Below, in pieces: positions 10,876-20,929 of a DNA stretch of 64,000 nucleotides (position 1 is the first letter of the stretch; each line of letters starts with the position of its first letter). Under the pieces are notes generated by a model, which was given only the letters and a program-made list of their open reading frames with translations, was not told the origin of the DNA and did no database searches. The position numbers were made by a program, and so were the translations under genes. The stretch is from Linanthus parryae (Eukaryota; Streptophyta; Magnoliopsida; Ericales; Polemoniaceae): the NCBI GenBank assembly GCA_023055425.1, contig JALGPY010000003.1, forward strand, positions 55,785,891 through 55,849,890, written 5' to 3'.

Positions 10876-11972
10876 TCTGGAATTGAACTTATTAGCTCTA
10901 CGAGAACGGTTGTAAGACAGGTGCTCCTACTAGGCAACTTGGCTTCAACTAACACGGAATAAACTAGTAACCATTTGTGCAAGATGCATAAACAATGCTA
11001 CCTGGACCTGGTTTTACAATAGAAAAAAACACGTGAATAAAGCAATAGTTCAAGCAGGTATACCAGCTGGAGGTCCATGGTTGACAGTAGCAGTAAAGTG
11101 AAACTATAGCTTGTCAAGTCACTAGCGGAAAGTTGGGACAGGAAGAAAGGGAAGAAATGAAGCCATGAGAGTGACGTTTGACTTGGGGCATCATATTTGG
11201 TACTAGGTTTACTTCAGATATTCCTAGGAACACACTAAAAGTGTTTCTGCATTGACTCCTCCAACTGATTATGAATTTATTATCTGTCTCAACTCACTCA
11301 CACCTCAGCAAATTGCAATTGGGATCAGATATTTTGAAACACGGTAGACTAGCAGTCCAAATTGCTGAATTTAGAGACCCGCGAAAGCTTCTGACTACGT
11401 TAACCCTAGATGATTCCTTAAAACGGGAAATTTGAAAACTTCTGACTATGTTAACAACCTTCTGACTACAGTTGACCTAATGACAGGCGAAACCGAAAAA
11501 GCCAGAAGCAAATAACCACTGGAAGCCGAGAACATAAAATGGTTTGAACCATAATGAATCAGCTTTAGCAACTTATGAACTCTTTTCAGACAATTATTCA
11601 CCTATTCATCGTCCCTATAAAGATTGACAATCAAACAACAAGATGGAGAAAAAGGTAAATATGTGAGGAAATGGTAGAAGCATTGGAAAGCCGAAGACAA
11701 GTAACAACACACCTCCTCAAATGCTGAGACTGTGTGCCATCATTCTCATTTCCTTCACAGTGAGTGTATATGTTCTGAGTGACTTAACCAAATTAGCACA
11801 TTTCAATTTAAATGGAATGAGAACAAAGTACTAGTATGTACTAGTAAAATTTCAACCCAAACAAACGCATCAATATTTCATTTTATACGAATCTGTAACA
11901 GATACCAATCCAAACCCCAAAATTGACAAGAACCCTAGAAACGGCCAAATTGGGGGAATAAATAACCTACCA
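10876..11972. other. intergenic sequence downstream of the signal peptidase gene
   Basis: No gene or clear repeat is visible. The part nearest 11972 must hold the 3' UTR of the minus-strand signal peptidase subunit. The remainder is unremarkable spacer between that gene and the receptor-like-protein pseudogene. Confidence 0.5.
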
Positions 11973-12251
11973 CTACTTCTTCGAGCTCTTCTTTGTAGAA
12001 CTGGCCACACCCAGCTCTGGCTTGGGATATTTCTCAGCCACAGAAGGATCAACCCATTTGAGAGGATGGCCACTGAGGAAAGACCAATCTGGAACCGTGA
12101 TCAAGGAGGTGATAACAACCCCAGAAGCGTAAATTAGCATCATTGTCTGGAACGATCCCGTTGCATATCCCACGGTGAAAGACGACACCGCGAAGATTAT
12201 GAGGAGGATCTGCATCGTCTGCTCCACTAGCTTTTGCCCTTTCCAATCCAT
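11973..12251 (-). CDS. SPCS1: signal peptidase complex subunit 1 (SPC12/SPCS1)
   Basis: The 92-residue protein has the size and form of plant SPC12, a small non-catalytic subunit of the ER signal peptidase complex. It starts MDWKGQKLVEQ, has two membrane segments (about 13-33 and 36-57) separated by a very short loop, then the conserved block VPDWSFLSGHPLKWVDP and a lysine/serine-rich cytosolic tail. The start is fixed by the conserved N-terminus and by a splice acceptor directly before the ATG (TTGTCTCTAG/ATG). The gene is intact. A Ty1-copia element lies 350 bp beyond its start codon, close upstream of its promoter. Confidence 0.93.
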   Translation of the reverse strand: MDWKGQKLVEQTMQILLIIFAVSSFTVGYATGSFQTMMLIYASGVVITSLITVPDWSFLSGHPLKWVDPSVAEKYPKPELGVASSTKKSSKK

Positions 12252-12372
12252 CTAGAGACAATAAAACACGAAATTTGAAATCAATATGGGATCGAATTTC
12301 GAATCGCAAGATAAACCCTAGTGGGTTGAGTGATGGAGAAGAAAAATTGGGGAAATATTTTCACACACTTAC
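12252..12372 (-). other. intron in the 5' UTR of the signal peptidase gene
   Basis: On the minus strand a good donor (ACC/GTAAGTGTG, donor G at 12372) and an acceptor with a pyrimidine tract (TTGTCTCTAG) next to the ATG frame a 121-bp AT-rich interval. The leader exon lies about 12373-12455. Introns in the 5' leader are common in plant housekeeping genes and can raise expression. Confidence 0.65.
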
Positions 12373-12485
12373 GGTCGAGAATGGGGATTTGAATCAGCGG
12401 ATGGTAGCGAGGGATTGCTCAGTAGTCAGTTCAACCGAGAAAATAAAACGCATGCAGTTTAGAGGAGAAACAATGGGGAAGTCCT

Positions 12486-12494
12486 CCTTATAAA
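12486..12494 (-). promoter_or_regulatory. TATA box of the signal peptidase gene
   Basis: The minus strand reads TTTATAAGG about 30 bases ahead of the inferred leader exon. The copia element begins only about 110 bp further upstream, so most distal promoter sequence has been displaced by the insertion. Confidence 0.5.
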
Positions 12495-12603
12495 TGGTGG
12501 AGTCCAAAATCTTTCTATAATTTTATACAAACCCTTCGGGTTATATTATTTCATTTTTCACCATGTAGTTTAAGTTGTTTTCATTTAGTTTTTATTTCCC
12601 CTT

Positions 12604-12765
12604 TGTTAGACTATAGGGGTTATTATGTAAATAAAAGAAAGTTAGCTGGAGGGAAAATTAGTTAGGCTAAACTCTATTAAATGTGTAATTGTTTTCTGTT
12701 ATGAATTAATGTAGACTCTCTCCTTCTCTCAGTTCATCTTCTTCGTCCATCTCCAGAATTCATCA
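12604..12765 (+). repeat. copia 5' LTR
   Basis: It begins TGTTAGACTATAGG and ends AATTCATCA, matching 17530-17709 apart from one clear base change near the middle and indels in the pyrimidine-rich end. The ends are TG...CA. Confidence 0.95.
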
Positions 12766-12777
12766 TGGTATCAGAGC
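12766..12777 (+). other. copia primer binding site (initiator tRNA-Met)
   Basis: TGGTATCAGAGC directly follows the LTR and is the standard complement of the 3' end of plant initiator tRNA-Met. Confidence 0.95.
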
Positions 12778-13190
12778 CTGAAAGGCTCATCGCCGCCTGC
12801 TATTCACCATCGGAGGTCTAATTTCTTCCTCCGCCTCATTCGTCGTTCTTCGCCGCTGTTTGAATCGCCGGAATCGGCCATTTGTGGACCTAGGGCTTCG
12901 TCACCTCTTCATCTCCGATTCAGACATTGATATTCTTCATAACTACTGCAACTCCTCTTCTTCGGACACAGGTTTATCTCTCCAATTTCGTTCACTGCAT
13001 CTCATTAATGGCGAATCTCCACGTTTTCTCTACTGAGTCTGTTCTCGAGTTCATTTACCGAGTTTTGCCGAGTTATGTGCTGAGATTACCGAGTTTTGTC
13101 GAGTTGTACTGAGTTCACCGGTTACTCACTTGTTTCTGCCGAGTTTTGCCGAGTTCAAGTCTATTCTGCTTAGTTCTTGCTTTAATTGCT

Positions 13191-14030
13191 ATGGATTCCT
13201 CACTTCCAGCTGGTTTATTGATCTTGATATCTAATTTGAGGTCTCTCATTCAACTGAAATTGGATAACTCAAATTATATGCTGTGGAAAGCTCAATTAGA
13301 AGCTGTATTACAAGCTAATGATTTGCAAGATTTTATCACCACTCCTCCTCCTTCAGAAACCTGTATCACTGGTGATGGTTCTGTCACTCCTAATTCCTCT
13401 TATGCTATCTCGAAACACATTGATCAACACCTCAAGACTTGCCTCATTGCATCCATTTCTCCTACTGTATTACCACTGATCTTGCATCTTCCTACATCCT
13501 TTGCTATCTGGCAAAGTTTGGCTCAAAGATCTACTTCTCTTTCAAGATCACATGTCCACCAGATTAAGGCTCAACTAATCAGTCTTTCTAAAGGTTCTAG
13601 GACAATGCTGGACTACTTGGATCATGTCAAGAACTTAGTAGATCAATTACTACAAGTTCAAGAACATGTTAATGATGAAGATCTAGTACTTTTCATTCTA
13701 CAAGGACTTCCTGCTGCTTATGATCACAGTAAGTCTAATCTTAGACTCAAAGCTGAGACTCTAACTGTCAATGAGCTCTCTGCCGTTTTACTATCTGAGG
13801 ACCTTCATATCAACAACATTACTTCTACTAAGCCTCACTCTCAGTCTGCTTCAGCTCCAGGATCTCAGATTCAACCATCTGATTTAATCTCAGCTTATGC
13901 AGCATATAGACCACCTCAAGGAAGAGGTAGATGTCATTTCTTTAGGGGAGGTTCATCTGGTTATTCAAGAGGCAATCATAACTACAACTCTCAGCATAAT
14001 AGAGGTTACCAAACCTTGGTTAAATACTAG
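13191..14030 (+). pseudogene. copia gag (UBN2-type capsid)
   Basis: The frame opens with MDSSLPAGLL and has the copia Gag pattern LDNSNYMLWKAQLEAVL followed by a helical region. The start at 13191 matches the usual place after the leader; an in-frame extension back to 13146 also exists. It ends at a TAG at 14028-14030, while the zinc knuckle (CQICGKSRHTTLDC, from about 14069) and the rest of pol continue in the next frame, so a frameshift near 14010 separates gag from its nucleocapsid part. Between the primer site and gag the leader has several GCCGAGTT-type short repeats (13050-13155). Confidence 0.85.
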
Positions 14031-17000
14031 CAAGCCTCCTGGATCTCAAATTCACTATGAAGTTTACTGTCAAATCTGTGGCAAAAGCAGACATACAACT
14101 CTTGATTGTTGGTATAGAACTGATACAACCACCTACAGCAGTACAAGACCACAGTATCAACACTCATTCAACAAACAACCACCCTCTACATATCAAGCTC
14201 AGTTTGGACATACATCTCCAGCTCCAAATTCTGGTTCATTTAATTCCCCAATGGGCATCTCTGGTTCACATTATCAACCAAACATCACTGCTCTCTCTAG
14301 TCACTTTCCTCGGGAATCAGGTTTGAATTCTTGGATTCTTGACTCAGGTGCCAATATCCATGTTACTCATGACAAAGCACTTATGCATTTTCTTATACCT
14401 TATCATGGTGTGCAAAATGTGACAGTTGGAAATGGATCTAAACTTCCTATCTCTCACCTTGGTGATGGTATTCTCCCAACTCCTTATGGTACTTTTCTTC
14501 TCTCCAACACACTTCTTGTCCCTAATATACACTCTAATCTATTATCCATTTCTAAATTCACCCTTGACAATATCTGTATCCTTGTGTTCTCTGCTAAAAA
14601 TTTTCAAATCAGGGATTTGAACAACAAACTACTCTATCAGGGCCTCTGTAAAGATGGTCTATATACCATACCTACAACACTGGTTAGTCAACCTGACACC
14701 CATTCTTATCTACATAATTTGTCCCATTCTAATGATCCACATGTTATGTCTGTTGCAGCTTCCTCACCTGCTTCAACAAACCTGTGGCATCATAGATTGG
14801 GCCACCCCTCATCTCTTGTGTTTCAACAAACCTGTGGCATCATAAATCTACAAATTGTTCTCCTCTCTGTGTATCTTGTGAAATTGCAAAATCACATAAA
14901 CTTGAGTTTCCTGTATCTCATTCTAAAACAACTGCTCCTTTTCAACATGTACACTCAGATGTATGGGGACCTTCTCATGTAGCCTCTTGTTCTAAATTTC
15001 AGTACTACATTTTGTTTATTGATGATTACACAAGGTTCTGCTGGTTGTACCCTCTTCTCACAAAAGACAAAGCTTATGCAGCTTATCTTCATTTCACCAA
15101 TCTAATACAAACTCATTTTCAAACCAAAATAAGAGTGTTCAGATCAGACAATGGTACTGAATACTTAAATACTACAATTGGGGTCTATCTTCAAAATCAA
15201 GGCACCATTCATCAAACTAGATGTCCCTATACTTCCCAACAAAATGGCAGAGTAGAAAGGAGACATAGACATCTTATTGAGACTTCTTTAGCTCTTTTAC
15301 ACCATGTTTCTATGCCAACTAAATATTGGCTAGAGGCTGTTGCTACTTCAAACTTCCTCATTAATATTCTTCCTAAGAAAATTTTACAATACAAGTCTTC
15401 TTATCAGCTTCTATACAATCACCCACCATCTTATCACTCTCTCAGAGTGTTTGGATGCCTGTATTTTCCCTGGTTACAACCCTATACCAAACATAAGCTC
15501 CAACAAAGATCTAAACCATGTGTTTTCTTAGGGTACTGCCCAAATACAAAGGGGTATAAATGTCTTGATCCTACTACATCTACTGTCTATATATCTAGAC
15601 ATGTTAGATTCTTTGAAAATGAGTTTCCATTTCTTAAACTTACTCATTCCTCAAACAATACAAACGCCGATCTCCTCAAAACATCTTACATTAGTTCTTG
15701 GCTTCAATTTCCACCCATATTTACCACCTCCCCATCAGTCTCTCCACTCTCAGCTGTATTTGCACCATCCACTTCTCTTTCACCATCACCACCATTACCT
15801 CCATCACCACCTCCTCCCTCATCACCAGTTTCACAAGCTAGTTCTCCTTCTGTTTCCCAATCACCTGACTCATTGCCTATAACTCACATTATGCAAACCA
15901 GATCCAAGTCAGGCATTCACAAACCTAATCCCATGTATCAGATACACACTTGTTCGAAGAATCCACTATTTGAACCTGCTTCTCATCTAGAAGCTATGCA
16001 ATGTCCTCATTGGCTCTCAGCTATGACTGAAGGATATAATGCTCTCATGAAGCAACACACCTAGTCATTGGTGCCTCTTCCTATTTCTAGGAAACCAATA
16101 GGTTGTAAATGGGTGTTCAAGGTGAAGAAAAACACAGATGGCACAGTTTCTAGATATAAAGCAAGGTTGGTTGCTAAAGGATTCCACCAGAAATATGGTT
16201 TGGATTATGAAGAGACTTTTAGTCCAGTTGCTAGACAACAGACTGTCAGAATTGTTCTATCTGTAGCCTTAACCAAGTCCAGGGGAATCAGACAACTTGA
16301 TGTGAGTAATGCTTTTCTTCATGGTCATCTTAGTGAAGAAGTTTATATGGAACAGCCACCTGGATTTATTCAGCAACCTGGGCTGGTTTGTAAGCTGCAT
16401 AAATATCTCTATGGCCTCAAGCAAGCTCCAAGAGAGTGGTATAATCTCCTCTCCTCTTATCTTCTCAGCAATGGCTTCAAACTCATCTTGGCTGATGCTT
16501 CTTTGTTTGTTCTCAGAAAGCACTCCCTTACTGTGGTAGTTCTCATCTATGTAGATGATATTCTTATTACTGGTAGTGACAAGACCTACATTGACAATCT
16601 TGTGCATCACATGTCCACTACATTTGCTATGAAGGATCTTGGCTCACTGTCATATTTTCTGGGAATTCAAATCAGCTCTCATATGCAGGGCAGCAAGCTA
16701 AATATGCTTCTGATCTTCTTGCTAGAGCTGGCATGACAGACTGCAAACCTTGCATTTCTCCTATTTCACCTAAATCAGTGCTCTCCTCTGCTGACTATGG
16801 ACCTTTTAGAGATGTCCATCAATATAGAAGTCTTGTAGGTGCTCTACAATACTTGACAGTTACAAGACCAGATATACAGTTTGCTGTCAACAAAGCCTGA
16901 CGGGATCTTCATAATCCCAGGCAGTGTGATTACGGAGTTAAGAGGATTCTGAGATATATCAAGGGCACTCTGCACATTGGACTTCAATTCTCTGCTGGTA

Positions 17001-17503
17001 ATTTTGACATAAATGCCTATTCAGATGCTGACTGGGCAGGAGACAATGAAGATAGAAGAAGCACAACTGGGTTCTGCATTTTTCTGGTCTCTAATCTCAT
17101 CTCATGGGGTTCAAAGAAACAGCACACAGTGGCAAGGAGCTCCACTGAAGCAGAGTACAGAGCTATGGCAACTACTGCTGCTGAAGTAAAATGGCTAACC
17201 TACATTCTAGCTGATCTGGGCATTTCCATGTCACAGAAACCCCAGTTGTGGTGTGATAATGTGTCAGCTCTTATGCTCAGCACAAATCCAGTCTTTCATG
17301 AGAAAAGTAAGCATATTGAATGTGATTTCCATTTCATCAGAGAACAAGTCTCCAGAAAACAACTTCAGGTTGCTCACATTGCCTCCAAGCTTCAACTAGC
17401 TGATGTTCTCACTAAAGCACTGCCCATAGCTGCTTTTCAAAATGTCTTGCCTAATCTCTGTTTGTGTTCTTTTACTCCAGCTCAATCTTTCAAAAATCAT
17501 TAG
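14031..17503 (+). pseudogene. copia pol (protease, integrase, RT, RNase H), broken
   Basis: Domains in order: zinc knuckle; protease (WILDSGANIHVTH, about 14330); GAG-pre-integrase (LWHHRLGHPS, about 14782); integrase with DDE residues in HSDVWGP, RSDNGTE and NGRVERRHRH; reverse transcriptase (GCKWVFKVK to YVDDILITG, about 16090-16570); and RNase H (RSSTEAEYRAM, LWCDN, ADVLTKALP). Breaks seen: a local rearrangement at 14773-14850, where a 24-base stretch occurs twice and the frame is lost; a TAG at 16062-16064 where the family has Trp; a frameshift near 16690; and a TGA near 16899. Protein output as a working polyprotein is not possible. Confidence 0.92.
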
Positions 17504-17529
17504 ATCAGAGACCTTGTTTTGAGGGGGGA

Positions 17530-17709
17530 TTTTAGACTATAGGGGTTATTATGTAAATAAAAGAAAGTTAGCTGTAGGGAAAATTAGTTAGGCTAAACTC
17601 TATTAAATGTGTAATTGTTTTCTGTTATGAATTAATGTAGATTCATTTCTCTCTCTCTTTCTCTCAGTTCATCTTCTTCATCTTCTTCGTCCATCTCCAG
17701 AATTCATCA
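17530..17709 (+). repeat. copia 3' LTR
   Basis: It matches the 5' LTR but starts TTTTAGAC where the 5' copy has TGTTAGAC, so the terminal G has been lost. It carries extra CT-rich bases near its end. The polypurine tract GAGGGGGGA lies directly before it. Confidence 0.95.
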
Positions 17710-18315
17710 CCCTTCTTCTTAAGGGTTGGGATAGGAACTCTCACAAGCGGAGTACGGTGAAGAAACAAATTTTGGAAATGTTAACTCCAGTTATAGTATC
17801 CCGCTGTTTATTTTTTTAAGAAGTAGGACAACAAGAAGTTTTTATTTTTTATTTTCAGGCTCAATTTTCATATAATTTCATGTTCAAGTTCATAAACTTT
17901 ATGGATTACAAAGCTCACTTTTTGTTTCAGCATTAACGATAGAGATTCCTCCACAGAACGGACTATATTCGTTAAGCAAAGCAAGATTGACCAATCTAAA
18001 TGCATCAAGACATACTTGAGCTCTATCATTTTCAAAATTTCGACACTAAAAGAAGCTTATGCTGAATCAAAGAGGCAAAATAAAATAATCAACCACATAA
18101 GGCGGCTAAAACCTAGAATCAAACTAGAACAAAGCAACGTCCAACCAAATTCCAAACCAAAACGACAAAAAAACACTAGAAACTGAATCTCGATCACCAT
18201 TGACTACTTCGACTCACCAATAGGAAACGCATGGAAAAGCAGATCACTGTGGGAGCCCTCTGTTAGCCCATAGATCCAGCACAATAGAGGAGACTAAGAA
18301 AAAATGCTAAAGCAC
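17710..18315. other. unique sequence between the copia element and the snRNA array
   Basis: No gene or repeat is supported here. It is the last single-copy DNA before the tandem units; homology between units begins near 18316 with CATACTGAAGGAAA. Confidence 0.6.
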
Positions 18316-18377
18316 ATACTGAAGGAAAATATCAGGAATAGCTAACTTTTATATAGTTGGACAGTTAGTCACTCTAA

Positions 18378-19344
18378 GAGCATCTCCCACAGTTGACATC
18401 AAATTTTACACCAAATCCTATATTTGGTGGAGAAAAATGGTTTGGCCTCCCACAGTTAACCCTCAAAAACACCATTTCATCATTTTTGGTGGAAAAACAG
18501 AGCTTTTGGTCTCCCACAGTTTTCACCAAATTTTACATCAAATAGTTATTTCACCATTTCATCAAATTTAGAGAATGGTACTTTTGGCCTCCCACAACAA
18601 ATCATCAAATTTATCACCAAATCATGAATTTTATGACTATCAAAATAAAAAAAATATTTTATTACCTAAACAATATTACACGAAATTATAAAATGATTAA
18701 ATAACACTTGAAAAAATCTAAAATTAACCATTCTGATCTATTTGACCATGATTATCCCATATGTACAAGAAGATTACTAAAGTTCTTGAAGTTTAACATC
18801 AGTGTATTATGTTCGGCCAAACCCGTTGCAACTACATTAGTTATTTCATTTTATCATCCCGCAACATGATGCTGAAAATATTATGTAACACGGCAACACG
18901 CTATGGCTCAAAAGCATATTACACAAAGTGGGAGAAGAAAAACGGAAGGTGTATATACTATAAAGACGAAATGCTACACTATTACATTAGAGCATATTAT
19001 TACCATAAAAGTAATGTGAAAACATGCCCTAAACACTAATTAAAAATTTGGTGTAGATTACACCAAATCCTATTTTTGCCATCAAATTTGATGGTAAAAA
19101 TAGGATTTGGTGATATAGGATAGGATTTGAGGGTACTGTGGGAGATGCACTTCACCATTTCACAAAAGCTACACCAAATATAGGATTTGGTGATTTGGTG
19201 TTTTTTTGGTCAACGACTGTGGGAGGCCTACACAAAAATCACCATTTTTTTGGTGATTTGGTGATTTGATGATTTGTTGTGGGAGGCCGAAAACACCAAA
19301 TTTTACTATCAAATATAGGATTTGGTGCACTGTGGGAGATGCTC
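18378..19344. mobile_element. PIF/Harbinger-like non-autonomous element, unit 1 only
   Basis: The 967-bp insertion has perfect 16-bp terminal inverted repeats (GAGCATCTCCCACAGT) and a TAA duplication. Units 2, 3 and 4 preserve the empty site (CACTCTAAGAGAAGC), so the insertion is proven by comparison and post-dates amplification of this unit. An alternative reading (13-bp TIR with a 9-bp duplication CTCTAAGAG, Mutator-like) fits the same bases because the site is nearly palindromic. Many internal CTCCCACA and ATCACCAAAT motifs repeat in both directions. No transposase is present. Confidence 0.85.
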
Positions 19345-19503
19345 TAAGAGAAGCTAACGGGAACATTCTGATTAATGATCTACTTTCCTCTGAAGTGAAG
19401 CAAACTAACCTCGCCGCCATAAATCGATGCCCCATGTATATAGATTGTTGAAGTATCGAGAGTGATTCCGCCATAATCAATGCAAGGGATGAGGTTGCAG
19501 TTA

Positions 19504-19553
19504 GTCCCACATCAAAATAGTTGAGAAAAGAAGAAAGAGAAAGGAGTACATAA
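19504..19553 (+). promoter_or_regulatory. U1 promoter: USE and TATA-like box (unit 1)
   Basis: GTCCCACATCA (19504-19514) matches the plant snRNA upstream sequence element RTCCCACATCG with one change. TACATAAG begins at 19547, 32 bases after the USE and 31 bases before the U1 5' end. This spacing is the Pol II type for plant snRNA genes. The Harbinger insertion ends only about 160 bp upstream. Confidence 0.85.
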
Positions 19554-19577
19554 GGAAAGCATGGACGAATGAGTAAC

Positions 19578-19736
19578 ATACTTACCTGGACGGGGTCAAT
19601 GAGCGATCAAGTAGGCTCATGGCCTAGGTTGGTGACCGCCATTGCACTCGGGCGGGGCACTAGTTTAAGATCTACCCAAGTGGTGGAGTCTACGTCATAA
19701 TTTGTGGCAGAGGGGGCCTGCGTTCGCGCGGCCCCT
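19578..19736 (+). ncRNA. U1: U1 snRNA, unit 1
   Basis: The 159-base gene begins ATACTTACCTG, the exact 5'-splice-site pairing end of U1, and continues with the conserved GGCTCATGGCCTAGGTTGGTG stem-loop region, the Sm site (CATAATTTGTGG, about 19697) and the 3' stem with CCTGCGTTCGCGCGG. U1 snRNA pairs with 5' splice sites in the U1 snRNP. A USE and TATA-like box lie at the right places, and a weak 3' box (CAACTTCAATTTAAAA) follows. It is tail-to-tail with the U4 copy. It looks intact and is the copy closest to canonical at bases 13-18 (ACGGGG). Confidence 0.96.
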
Positions 19737-20199
19737 ATCAACTTCAATTTAAAATTTTATCTTGGTTCTCTCTTGGTGGTAGTTATTAAGCTACGAATTT
19801 TGGGAACGTGTTCACTGATTTTGGCCTATCACATATGAGGCTTCTATATGGTGGGTAATATTCTGTGGCTGGTTTAGTTTAGCTAAGTTTAATTAATTTT
19901 GCCGAGAAGAGATAGGCAGTGAGTTGATGGTACTTTGTTTTGTTTACGGCTTATATATATACAGTTTTGATCACTCATCTGTGTGTTTGTAGCACACCGC
20001 ACGCACCACAACAGTCTCTCCTGCTTCAGCATACCGCCACCTAAAATGACTGACAACTCTCTGGATGTCCAGCCACCTCCTATGCAGAGAGATTAGACGA
20101 GCCGCCACACAGTAGCAAGACAAGGACAGAGACTATAGATGTCTCTAGGACTGCTTTCGAGAAAACCAAAATAAATAAATTTGGACTAGGAGAGTAGTA

Positions 20200-20357
20200 G
20201 GGCTTTACCCTGGGTTAGAGGGAGCCCTTCCAGAAGTTATCGACGACCAAGGCAGAACGAAGGTCGAGGAGGGGTTTTGGAAAAAGTTTTCAACCAGCAA
20301 TTGACACGCCTCGGTTACTACCTCACCAGCTGCGTCATTGCCCCAAGCGCTAAGACA
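20200..20357 (-). ncRNA. U4: U4 snRNA-like gene, unit 1
   Basis: The minus strand reads TCTTAGCGCTTGGGGCAATG, then the 5' stem-loop with GAGG...CCGAGGCG, then TTGCTGGTTGAAAACTTTTT, which are the U6-pairing and 5' stem-loop regions of U4. A central hairpin and a 3' stem (GGGCT...AGCCC) follow. The expected Sm site (AATTTTTGG) is represented only by ATAACTTCTGG. A 3' box (AGTCCAAA) lies downstream, but no good USE is visible upstream; only a weak TATA-like CCTAAAC lies about 30 bases before the start. This copy differs from units 2-4 in the loop (GGTAGTAACC against GGTTATAACC). It may be a pseudogene or a diverged U4. Confidence 0.85.
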
Positions 20358-20505
20358 AAACTATCCAAACCTTCTTGTCTGGCAGGTTTAGGCTCTCATC
20401 CCTAGCGGGACTCTTTCTTTTGTACGCCTACTACTAATCAACTTTCGGGCTTCTTCCTCTGCAGTGCTGACCACCTGTAGAAAACTCAACTACCATCAAC
20501 TCAGC

Positions 20506-20645
20506 AATACGGTCGCGTAAGCCATAAAACAATTCTCTTGTAGTTGCATTTGCCACTGTAGTCATACATTTAACACCTACCCAGCAATACGGTCGCGTAA
20601 GCCATAAAACAATCCTCCTGTAGTTGCATTTGCCACTGTAGTCAT
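20506..20645. repeat. 65-bp local tandem duplication (unit 1)
   Basis: The block CAGCAATACGGTCGCGTAAG...GTAGTCATACA occurs twice in a row between U4 and U5. Units 2 and 3 have a single copy with a different 14-base repeat (CAATCCTCCTGTAG twice); unit 4 has a single plain copy. Confidence 0.9.
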
Positions 20646-20717
20646 ACACCGAGAACCACCATTGCTGCTGCAAGGACAACACACAAAGCACAGGAAAAAG
20701 TTTTTGAACTAATGACT

Positions 20718-20848
20718 GTAAGGACCAAACCCTTCAAGGGAAAGTCCTTCCAAAAATAGGCGTATGCCACTATTTGCAGCGAGCGCACGGTAATCTTTAG
20801 TAAAAGGCGAAAGAATAGTTCGCTTTGTGCTCACTGCGTGGCTGCGTG
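20718..20848 (-). ncRNA. U5: U5 snRNA, unit 1
   Basis: The minus strand contains the invariant U5 loop 1 (CGCCTTTTACTAAAGAT) that contacts exon ends during splicing. Flanking arms pair (GCAGTGAGCAC with GTGCGCTCGCTGC, and GCCAC with GTGGC). A perfect Sm site ATTTTTGG lies at 20750-20757, followed by the 3' hairpin AAGGACTTTCCC...GGTCCTT. A 3' box (CA, 6 bases, AGTTCAAA) follows. The 5' end is placed by the TATA distance and by the helix, so it is good to a few bases. The gene lies downstream of U2 in the same direction. Confidence 0.93.
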
Positions 20849-20875
20849 AGCAATCAAGTTGCAAGAGGAGCTCTT

Positions 20876-20927
20876 CTTATACTGCTATAGCAAAGGCATT
20901 TTCCTCGCGTCGTCGTCGGTGTGGGAT
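20876..20927 (-). promoter_or_regulatory. U5 promoter: USE and TATA box (unit 1)
   Basis: On the minus strand ATCCCACACCG (20917-20927) matches the USE with one change, and TATAAG (20876-20881) follows after 35 bases. The TATA box is about 30 bases before the inferred U5 start. The spacing is of the Pol II class. Confidence 0.85.
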
Positions 20928-20929
20928 TA

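Larger units (their letters stand above)
12604..17709 (+). mobile_element. Ty1-copia retrotransposon, complete structure but inactivated
   Basis: A 5.1-kb element lies between perfect 5-bp target duplications (CCCTT at 12599-12603 and 17710-17714). It has a 162-bp 5' LTR, a tRNA-Met primer site, gag, protease, integrase, reverse transcriptase and RNase H in copia order, a purine tract (GAGGGGGGA) and a 180-bp 3' LTR. The LTRs are nearly identical apart from about 18 bp of indels in a TCTTC-rich stretch, so it is fairly young. Several frameshifts and stops make it non-autonomous. It lies head-to-head with the signal peptidase gene. Confidence 0.95.

Noticed and set aside
19169..19579. Minus-strand 136-codon frame over the U1 promoter, with shorter versions in other units
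   Set aside because: It is antisense to the USE/TATA region and U1 5' end and has no protein features.
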